From JBDHWI01 sp964590135 (lineage in GTDB: Bacteria > Chloroflexota > Anaerolineae > J036 > Brachytrichaceae), in contig CAZPVX010000025.1 in NCBI GenBank assembly GCA_964590135.1, forward strand, positions 1-64,000: a DNA stretch of 64,000 nucleotides, read 5' to 3'. This document shows positions 7,779 through 14,433 of this stretch, in pieces. The notes under the pieces are model-generated. The model was given only the letters and a program-made list of their open reading frames with translations. It ran no database searches and was not told where the DNA came from. Both the position numbers and the translations under genes were made by a program. The first letter of the stretch is position 1. Each line of letters begins with the position of its first letter.

Positions 7779-8645
7779 ATGTCGCAGATTGATACGATTC
7801 CGCAAACCCGCCTTGACGAGCAGACGCTGTTGCGCCGCATCAAAGCCGGCGATTCGGCTGCCTGTGCTGTTTGCGTCGAATCGCATTCCCCCAGCCTGTA
7901 TCGCATGGCCATGCGCGTGCTGCGCGATGAGGCTGAAGCTGAAGATGTATTGCAGGAAACCTTCCTTAGCGCGTTCAAGGCCATCGCGCAGTTTGACGGC
8001 CGCTCAAGCCTTGGCACATGGCTGTATCGCATTGCCTACAATAACGCGCTGATGAAGTTACGCAGCCGGCGCGACGCCCTCTCGCTCGATGATGACGCCG
8101 GCGACGCCATGCCGCTGCAAATTGCCTCGCCCGATATCTCGCCTGATGACATGATTGTGGAGCAGGAGACTGCGCAGGTGCTCGGCGATGCCGTCGAAAA
8201 ACTACCCGGGACGTTGCGCGAAGTGTTTGTGTTGCGCGAGATGGAAGATCTCACCACGTTGGAGACGGCGCGCCGGCTTGGCCTTAGCGAGGGTGCGGTG
8301 AAGGTGAGGCTGCATCGCGCGCGGCTGGCGCTGCGCCAGCACATGGCTGATTACATGGATACAGTGGAGTCTGCTGAGGCGGCGGTGCAGTCGCTGGCCT
8401 GCGCCGAAGCCCTGCGCTTCATGGAGCAAACCGAGAAGCGCGGCCAAAAGGTGGATGCGTCATTGCGCGATTCGCTGCGCGAATATATCGCTGCGTGCGA
8501 GCAGTGCCGGCTGCTGCTTGATCCAAAGCATGAATCGGTGCTGTTCTACTGTGACGAACACGAAAACCCCGTGCCGGAGCGCGTGCAGCGCCAGCTCTAC
8601 AAGCGCATTCAGCAGATGTGGGCCAGCCGCCAGGCTGGCGTGTGA
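7779..8645 (+). CDS. ECF-type RNA polymerase sigma factor with C-terminal CxxC extension
   Basis: The product has 288 residues from ATG 7779; a GTG at 7752 is an alternative and neither has a Shine-Dalgarno. Region 2 is seen in ALYRMAMRVLRDEAEAEDVLQ-like sequence (SLYRMAMRVLRDEAEAED), and the region 2.4 segment is RSSLGTWLYRIAYN. Region 4 is VFVLREMEDLTTLETA with the helix-turn-helix GLSEGAVKVRLHRAR. Beyond the normal end it has about 100 extra residues with the pair ACEQC and later FYCDEHENP. This resembles a fused anti-sigma zinc-finger (HxxxCxxC) in which the histidine position is Tyr. It could sense redox or metal and restrain the sigma domain in cis. A TAGAAT -10-like box lies at 7746-7751. 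Confidence 0.88.
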   Translation: MSQIDTIPQTRLDEQTLLRRIKAGDSAACAVCVESHSPSLYRMAMRVLRDEAEAEDVLQETFLSAFKAIAQFDGRSSLGTWLYRIAYNNALMKLRSRRDALSLDDDAGDAMPLQIASPDISPDDMIVEQETAQVLGDAVEKLPGTLREVFVLREMEDLTTLETARRLGLSEGAVKVRLHRARLALRQHMADYMDTVESAEAAVQSLACAEALRFMEQTEKRGQKVDASLRDSLREYIAACEQCRLLLDPKHESVLFYCDEHENPVPERVQRQLYKRIQQMWASRQAGV

Positions 8646-8689
8646 CTTTTCTCGCTGCTGCGACGCGTATGTCAAGGTAAGGTGCAACC

Positions 8690-9535
8690 ATGTCTGTCTC
8701 TGCAATCACGCTGCCGGCATTGTGGCGCAAGCACATCGCGCTGCCTCAGCAGCATGGCTCGTGGGTGTTGTGGCTGGGGCCCTATCTCACCGGGCTGGGC
8801 ATCGGCGGGTTTCTTCGACCCGGCCTGCTGTGGCTGAGCCTTGCCAGCCTCGGCGCATTCCTCGCCCTGCAGCCGCTCACCGTCTTGGTGAAGGCCCTGT
8901 GCGGCAGGCGCACGCGTGATGACATCACGCCGGCGCTATTCTGGCTCGCGCTGTATGGCCTGTTGATCGTCGTTGGCGCAATTGGCCTGATCGCCACTGA
9001 CAATGCCTTTGTGCTGATATTGGGTGTGCTGGCTGCGCCAACGGTGGCATGGCAACTGTGGTTGGTGACGCGCAAAGCCGAGCGCCATGCACTTTGGGCC
9101 GAGGTCACCGGCACGGCTGCGCTCGCGCTGGCTGCGCCGGCGGCCCTGTGGGTCGATGTCGGCTTCTCGGCGACGGGGCTGTGGCTGTGGCTGCTATGCG
9201 CGTTGCAAGCCGGCGCTTCCATCACCCACGTTTATGCCCAGCTTGCCTATCGGCGCATGGCGACTGTGCCGGCATTGCCGCAGCGCTGGCCTGTGGCGCG
9301 CCTGTCAGTCATCTGGCATGTCTTCAACGTGGCTGTGGCAGCAGCGCTGGCTGCGTTGGGACATGCGCCGGCGTTGGTTGTCTTCGCGTTTGCCGCCATG
9401 CTGGCTGAATCGATGTATGGCGATGTGATGAAGCCACGCGTCGGCGTAAAGCCGGCGGTCATTGGCGTGCGGCAGATGTTTGTTGCGCTCATCTTCGCCG
9501 CGTTGATGATTGCGGCATATCGATTGGGTGGCTGA
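8690..9535 (+). CDS. YwiC-like integral membrane protein
   Basis: The product has 281 residues with about eight hydrophobic segments. The N-terminal LPQQHGSWVLWLGPYLTG is the signature of the YwiC-like family (PF14256), whose biochemical role is not established; in Bacillus ywiC sits among nitrate-respiration genes. A charged loop (ALCGRRTRDD) follows the second segment, and an interfacial region THVYAQLAYRRM lies in the middle. AAGG stands upstream of ATG 8690. The gene follows the sigma factor by 44 bp on the same strand and may be co-transcribed. The family call is good; the function is unknown. Confidence 0.8.
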   Translation: MSVSAITLPALWRKHIALPQQHGSWVLWLGPYLTGLGIGGFLRPGLLWLSLASLGAFLALQPLTVLVKALCGRRTRDDITPALFWLALYGLLIVVGAIGLIATDNAFVLILGVLAAPTVAWQLWLVTRKAERHALWAEVTGTAALALAAPAALWVDVGFSATGLWLWLLCALQAGASITHVYAQLAYRRMATVPALPQRWPVARLSVIWHVFNVAVAAALAALGHAPALVVFAFAAMLAESMYGDVMKPRVGVKPAVIGVRQMFVALIFAALMIAAYRLGG

Positions 9536-9670
9536 CAAATCTAGCCATTCGGCTAGTCACAGCGGGGCGTGAATTGTGTAGGATCGTGATAGACGTCACA
9601 AGCAAGTAACGCCGAATAACAATCGCCAAGGCCCACGTGCCGGGTTTTGGCAGATTGCCTCCTGTGTGTG

Positions 9671-9708
9671 GCAAAAGGGGCAACCGCAAGTTGGGTTGCC
9701 CCTTTTGC
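9671..9708. terminator. strong inverted repeat 1, probable bidirectional terminator
   Basis: A perfect 15-bp stem, GCAAAAGGGGCAACC (9671-9685) with GGTTGCCCCTTTTGC (9694-9708), has an 8-nt loop. The A/T run at the stem base gives a short U-run in both directions. It lies between the convergent YwiC-like and HtrA genes, the expected place for a shared terminator. Confidence 0.75.
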
Positions 9709-9721
9709 GTGCGTGGAAAAC

Positions 9722-9759
9722 GCGAAACGCCGGACCTAACCCAAAGTCCGGCGTTTCGC
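9722..9759. terminator. strong inverted repeat 2, terminator or structured RNA
   Basis: A perfect 14-bp stem, GCGAAACGCCGGAC (9722-9735) with GTCCGGCGTTTCGC (9746-9759), has a 10-nt loop. It lies 13 bp downstream of hairpin 1 and just beyond the htrA stop. Its loop contains AACCCAA, complementary to TTGGGTT (9691-9697) of hairpin 1. It has no T-tract. Confidence 0.65.
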
Positions 9760-9780
9760 ACTCAGAAGGAGAAACGATGT

Positions 9781-10989
9781 CTACTGCGGTCGCTCGCCCA
9801 GCTTTACCTGGAGGTCGAGTTCCTGCCCATCGCGCCATACGCGCAGGGTCGCGGTGTCGCCGGGCTTGGCGGTCTCTACCAGCCGCGCAATCAACACGTC
9901 GTAATCCTTGATGGGCGTGCCGTTGAACGCGATGATCACGTCGCCGGCGGCCGTCAGGTTGCCATTGCGATCAATCGTGGCTGCGCGCAAGCCGGCCTTA
10001 TCCACGGGGCCGCCGCTTATCACCGATAGCGGCATCACACCCTGTGTGATCGGCAGATTCAGCCCGGTCGCCTCGCCGGCACGAATGGCGCCTTGAATGC
10101 CGAGATATGGATAGCGCACGCGGCCTTCGGATTTCAACGCTTCAATCACGCGCTTGACCGTGTTCGATGGGACGGCGAAGCCGATGCCGCTGTTCGAGGG
10201 CTGCCCGCTGATGCTGTTACTGGTGCTGCGGATAGCCGTGTTCACGCCCACCACACGACCCGATGTATCGAGCAGCGGACCGCCGGAGTTGCCCGGGTTG
10301 ATCGCTGCGTCAGTCTGCAAAATGCTGGGATTTGAATAGCTGCCTGTGCCATCGGCGTCGCCTTCCGGCAGCGTGCGGCCCTTGGCGCTGATGATGCCTT
10401 CGGTCATCGTGCCGTTCAGGCCGAATGGGTTGCCAATGGCGATCACGCGCTGGCCAACCTTCACGTCATCTGAATTTGCCAGCTCCACGAAGGGCAGCCC
10501 GCTTTTCTCCACCTTCAGCAGAGCCAGATCGCTGTAACGATCAGTGCCGACCACGGTTGCGCGCACGGTGCTGCCGTCGGCAAAGGTCACATCAACACGG
10601 TCGGCCTGATCGACGACATGGTTGTTGGTGACGATGTAGCCATCGGCAGAGACGATGAAGCCGGAGCCGGAGCCGGCGGTTTGGAGACCCTGCCTGCTGT
10701 TTTGCTCATTCGCAATCGACACTACAGCTGGGTTTGCGCGCTCATACAGATTGACGAGAACCATCTCGTCCTGATCGAATTGCACTCGCGCATCAGCCGG
10801 CAGTGTGGTGGGTGTGGGTGCAATCGCCGCCGGCGCGCTGACCCTCGTTGTCACGCCGGTGTCGGCAGTGCTTTTCACACTGCTGCCTGCCGGGTCGCCA
10901 TCCAGCAGACCTGCCAGCGGAAAATTGCCGCAACCGCTCGCCAAAACGGCAATCACGGCAAATGTTGCTAGTAATCGTTTATTCAACAT
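9781..10989 (-). CDS. HtrA/DegP-like serine protease lipoprotein with PDZ domain
   Basis: The product has about 402 residues. The start at 10989 (or 10992) follows AGGAG. A lipoprotein signal ends in the lipobox VLASGC, so the protein is tethered outside the cytoplasmic membrane. The trypsin-like domain shows the triad in VTNNHVVDQA (His), YSDLALLKV (Asp) and GNSGGPLLD (Ser). A single C-terminal PDZ domain follows (about residues 300-400, ending in GDVIIAFNGTPIKDYDVL). The role is quality control or regulated cleavage of envelope proteins. It is transcribed toward the YwiC-like gene, with two strong hairpins after its stop. The 76 bp or so upstream separates it from the divergent ResB-like gene. 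Confidence 0.93.
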   Translation of the reverse strand: MLNKRLLATFAVIAVLASGCGNFPLAGLLDGDPAGSSVKSTADTGVTTRVSAPAAIAPTPTTLPADARVQFDQDEMVLVNLYERANPAVVSIANEQNSRQGLQTAGSGSGFIVSADGYIVTNNHVVDQADRVDVTFADGSTVRATVVGTDRYSDLALLKVEKSGLPFVELANSDDVKVGQRVIAIGNPFGLNGTMTEGIISAKGRTLPEGDADGTGSYSNPSILQTDAAINPGNSGGPLLDTSGRVVGVNTAIRSTSNSISGQPSNSGIGFAVPSNTVKRVIEALKSEGRVRYPYLGIQGAIRAGEATGLNLPITQGVMPLSVISGGPVDKAGLRAATIDRNGNLTAAGDVIIAFNGTPIKDYDVLIARLVETAKPGDTATLRVWRDGQELDLQVKLGERPQ

Positions 10990-11113
10990 CATGTCTCCTA
11001 TAATCCATCCGCATGTTGCAGCGTCACACTTGATCATCGCTGCAATCGGTTAGCTAATCCTGATTGCAACCTAAACGTGTGTCAAGCGCGGGATTGCGAA
11101 ACCGCAACACTCA

Positions 11114-12382
11114 ATGACTGCATACGCCGACCCTCTTGACCGCCGTGATGGCTGGCGCGCGCTTTGGCAAGTGCTCGCCGGCGATGCGGTGATGGTTGCT
11201 TTGTGCGTGCTGGTTGGCGCGGGGCTGCTGGCATCATCGTTGCTGCCGCAATCGCCGGCCGCCGGCACCGCCGACCCCGTGCTGTTCAGCCAATGGGAAG
11301 CCTTTGCGCGGCTGCGCGAAGGAGCGCTGTTCAACCTGTTCAACGGGATGGAGATGAACATGGCGCTGCGCGCTGGCTGGTGGCGCCTGGCGCTCACTCT
11401 GCTTGTAGCAGTGTGCAGCCTGCGCCTGTTCGATCGCATTGTTCGCCTCGTTTCCGCGCGCCGGCACAGCCCCGTCCTGCGAGATGAGACACGCCGGCGT
11501 GTGGCGCAAGAAGCGCCGCCCCTCACTGCGCTGGCTGCTCGCCTTGAGAGGATGGGTTTTCGCATTGTGCGGTCGAGCGAGGATATGCTGCTGGCCGATC
11601 GCGCGCCCTGGGCGGAGATGCTCTCCATCGTGCTGCACGCCGGCGTGCTGTTGACCTGCGTCGGCCTGATGTTGAACGCAGCATTTGGCTGGGAGGCGCA
11701 GAACCGCGTGCTCCAAGCTGGCGTTGTCGCTGCCCTGCCGGACGGCTATGCATTGATGTTGAATGAAGACGCGAATCAAGCCGGCTCGCAACTGATCTTG
11801 CAACGCGGCGAAACGACAGTTGCAACCCTGCCTCTGCAGAGTGACAGCGCCGACGGCATCCATCTTGCGCTGCGTCAAATTACGCCTGGCTATCGCATCA
11901 GCGCGATGGCGAAGGACGCGCAGCCGCTGTTGATTCGCGCATCAAATTACGTCTCTCCCACCACCGAAGTGTTGCTCAATCTCACCGAAGCTAGCCCCGA
12001 GCAATACGTGGCGCTGCCGGATGCGCGGATGGCGCTGGCGGTCAGCGCTGGCGCAGCCCCCGACCAGCCGACGCGCGTGCGGGTGTTTGCGCTGCCGTCG
12101 GGCAAGGTGATCACCGAGACCATGATGCAATCGCAGTTGGTGATCGGCGATGTGATTTTTGAATTCAAGCCGGCGCGCGGCGCGGTGATCGATGCCACGT
12201 TTGCGCCGGGCAATTGGCTGATCTACGCCGGTTTACTGATTGCGGCGGTCGGTCTTGCCGGCGCGTTGCTGCGACCCATGCAGCGCATCCTTGTGCAGCA
12301 TCACGGCCATTGGACCGAGTTCTATGCCGACGGGCGTGGTACGCGCAATGTGATCAATATGCTGCTCGCGGCGCCAGAGTGA
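11114..12382 (+). CDS. ResB-like cytochrome c biogenesis membrane protein
   Basis: The product has 422 residues. Two N-terminal membrane segments (VMVALCVLVGAGLLASSLLP; LALTLLVAVCSLRLFDRIV) are followed by a third (MLSIVLHAGVLLTCVGLML), a large outside domain of about 200 residues rich in beta-strands, and a last segment (WLIYAGLLIAAVGLAGALL). This topology, with the HAGVLL motif before the large domain, resembles ResB/Ccs1, which with CcsA ligates heme to apocytochrome c. The call rests on layout and weak motifs. No ccsA or cytochrome gene is nearby. The next gene starts almost at its stop (TGATTG), so the two are likely coupled. It could be another polytopic protein of the same shape. Confidence 0.5.
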   Translation: MTAYADPLDRRDGWRALWQVLAGDAVMVALCVLVGAGLLASSLLPQSPAAGTADPVLFSQWEAFARLREGALFNLFNGMEMNMALRAGWWRLALTLLVAVCSLRLFDRIVRLVSARRHSPVLRDETRRRVAQEAPPLTALAARLERMGFRIVRSSEDMLLADRAPWAEMLSIVLHAGVLLTCVGLMLNAAFGWEAQNRVLQAGVVAALPDGYALMLNEDANQAGSQLILQRGETTVATLPLQSDSADGIHLALRQITPGYRISAMAKDAQPLLIRASNYVSPTTEVLLNLTEASPEQYVALPDARMALAVSAGAAPDQPTRVRVFALPSGKVITETMMQSQLVIGDVIFEFKPARGAVIDATFAPGNWLIYAGLLIAAVGLAGALLRPMQRILVQHHGHWTEFYADGRGTRNVINMLLAAPE

Positions 12383-12433
12383 TTGGCGCGAAAAGATCAA
12401 TGGCGCACAAATGCGCAGCTTCAGCTGATAAAA

Positions 12434-13036
12434 ATGAATCTTGAACCGGATCTGACTTTTGCCGAGGTGATTGCCGAACAGTTCGACGAGTATGTGCATG
12501 TCGAAGTGCTGTACTTCCCCGTCGGCAGTATTCGCGGGATGCAGATGCCGCAGGTGACTGTTGGCAACTGGCTGGAAACCGAATGGCGGCTGAATGCATT
12601 GCGCGAACAGGCCCCGGCGCGCATCGACGAGGCGCTGGCAAAGGCGCGCAATGAGGTGCGGCGCGTGCGCAATCGCGCCGGCGATCTGTACATCAACAAG
12701 GCGCGCCGTGAATTCAAGAGTCGGCTTGACACGTGGGAGTTTGTGCTTCGCGACGACGATGACTTGAAGCGCAGCGCAAAGCCCATCAACGTGAGCGCGG
12801 CCTACGCTTCACAGGTGCATATGCGCTTGAAGCTGGAGTTGCTGCAAGGGGATGTGTCGCAGTTGGCGGGCCAGCTTGCGCGCCTGCGCATGGCGGATGG
12901 CTTGTTGCGCACGCGCTTCACGCCGGGTGCGTTCATATGGGAGCCGGAATTGGCGCACGCCGCGCCGGCAGATAAATGGTGGTGGCTTTACGCAGCTACG
13001 GCGCAACCACGATCTGACCTTCCAGCACGCCATTGA
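12434..13036 (+). CDS. hypothetical protein with charged helical region
   Basis: The product has 200 residues from ATG 12434; a TTG at 12383, directly after the ResB-like stop, would add 17. I do not recognise the family. The N-terminus (LEPDLTFAEVIAEQFDEYVH) is followed by a long amphipathic, Arg/Glu-rich helix region (about residues 50-100) that could form a coiled coil, then more helix. No signal peptide or membrane segment is visible, so it is probably cytoplasmic. Its end overlaps the convergent adaptor gene by 41 bp. Coupling to the ResB-like gene suggests a shared role, but nothing more can be said. Confidence 0.6.
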   Translation: MNLEPDLTFAEVIAEQFDEYVHVEVLYFPVGSIRGMQMPQVTVGNWLETEWRLNALREQAPARIDEALAKARNEVRRVRNRAGDLYINKARREFKSRLDTWEFVLRDDDDLKRSAKPINVSAAYASQVHMRLKLELLQGDVSQLAGQLARLRMADGLLRTRFTPGAFIWEPELAHAAPADKWWWLYAATAQPRSDLPARH

Positions 13037-14333
13037 GAATCTCAACGCGATCTTCGCCCTGCAAGCCAATCTTCACGTCGGCGCGGCGCTCGCCTTCAGG
13101 GTCGCGCACGACGACGAAGCGCCGGCCCTGAAAGTTGCGCAGCGCCTGCGGTGGCAGCCATAGCGTGTTGTCTTTGCGATCGGTCACGATCGTCACGCGC
13201 GCCAGATCGCCTGCCTGCATCTCGGCATCTGCATCCTGAATGGCGATGCGCACTGAACGATCGGTGGCGGTGGTGGCTGCGCCAGTTTGCGGCAGGCGAC
13301 GCACTTTGCCACTGAATACCTTGCCCGGCACGCTGTTCAACGTCACCGATACGCTTTGGCCGACGGCGATTTCGGCAAGCCGGCTCTGGCTCAGCTCCGC
13401 TGCAGCCTCCAAACCTCCAGGCTTCGCCACGATCACCACCGGATCGAAGGCATTTACATTCTTTCCGACAGCCAGGCTCTCGCTGGAGATGCGGCCATCA
13501 AATGGTGCGACGATCTGCATGCGCGCGAGTTGCGCCTCCAGTCGCTCCAGCGCCAGCTTGCCCACGTCCACTGCGCGCTGCAATGCTGGATCAATGCTGT
13601 TGTCGATGCGATCGATGGCGAGCTTCGCGCGCTCGACATCCTTGGCCAGGATGCTCACATCGAATTGGTGCGTGACCTGCTGCTGCAGCAAGTTCTGATA
13701 ATCGGACTTGGCGCGCGCAAGCTGGATCTGCGCATCCATGACCATCTTCTCGAAACCGGGGATCATCTCCTTGTCCGCCGGCGTGTTGCGCGCCGAGGCG
13801 AGGCCGGCATTTGCGTCGTCCAGCGCGCGCTCGGCGCGGGTGATTTCGGCCTTAGCCAGTTCAATCTGGGGCCCAAAATCCTTGTCGCGCGCCTGCTGCA
13901 CACGCAATTGCGCCACTTCCAGATCGAGTTGCGCGGCGCGCAGAGTCTCGGTGTAGTTCTGCAACGTGCGCGACAGCGCAGATTGTGCAGTGATATATTC
14001 GATGCGCGCCTGCTCGATCTGATTCTTCAGATCGCTGGTATCCAGTTCGGCCAACACATCGCCCTGTTTCACTTCGTCGCCGACCTGCACGTTGGCTTTG
14101 GCGATGCGGCCATCCACTTCAAATGCCAGCGGCTCGTCTTCGACTGCCTGCACGCGGGCGAGGAATTCGATCTTGCGCTGGACTTCGCCGCGCTCGACGG
14201 TATAGGTGGGCTGGCGCGGCACCAGCGCGGTGGGGATGGCGGTGGGCGTGGGTTGCGCCGGCTGATTGGGCGCGCTGCACGCTGCCAGCGCCAGCCCGCA
14301 TGCGATCAGCGGCATCACGAATGAATGCTTCAT
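12996..14333 (-). CDS. membrane-fusion (HlyD/RND-type) efflux adaptor lipoprotein
   Basis: The product has 445 residues from ATG 14333. The signal ends in the lipobox ALAACS, then a Pro/Thr-rich linker. The split lipoyl domain appears as EPLAFEVDGRIAKANVQVGD plus VAPFDGRISSESLAVGKNV, separated by a long coiled-coil hairpin (about residues 90-230). A beta-barrel (QSVSVTLNSVPGKVFSGKVR) and a membrane-proximal domain follow. It lies 100 bp after a MacB-like permease gene on the same strand, so the pair probably forms a MacAB-type export or lipoprotein-handling system. No ATP-binding subunit is encoded next to them in this window. Confidence 0.9.
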   Translation of the reverse strand: MKHSFVMPLIACGLALAACSAPNQPAQPTPTAIPTALVPRQPTYTVERGEVQRKIEFLARVQAVEDEPLAFEVDGRIAKANVQVGDEVKQGDVLAELDTSDLKNQIEQARIEYITAQSALSRTLQNYTETLRAAQLDLEVAQLRVQQARDKDFGPQIELAKAEITRAERALDDANAGLASARNTPADKEMIPGFEKMVMDAQIQLARAKSDYQNLLQQQVTHQFDVSILAKDVERAKLAIDRIDNSIDPALQRAVDVGKLALERLEAQLARMQIVAPFDGRISSESLAVGKNVNAFDPVVIVAKPGGLEAAAELSQSRLAEIAVGQSVSVTLNSVPGKVFSGKVRRLPQTGAATTATDRSVRIAIQDADAEMQAGDLARVTIVTDRKDNTLWLPPQALRNFQGRRFVVVRDPEGERRADVKIGLQGEDRVEILNGVLEGQIVVAP

Positions 14334-14433
14334 GTCAGATGAAAGTCTATATTGTTTCTTTCCCGCAAAAACACAAAGCTGCACAGATCTGCACAGATCT
14401 CTGGCACTCCGCGTTTTTACGAGAAGTAATGCA

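Noticed and set aside
9777..9911. ATG with an ideal AAGGAG at 9777 reading into htrA antisense
   Set aside because: The product has Arg/Ser/Ala-rich shadow composition and fully overlaps the PDZ-coding end of htrA. Kept only as part of the hairpin finding.
13287..14324. 345-codon plus-strand frame opposite the efflux adaptor gene
   Set aside because: It is antisense to clear lipoyl and coiled-coil coding sequence, with His/Leu/Arg-rich composition typical of GC-rich shadow frames.
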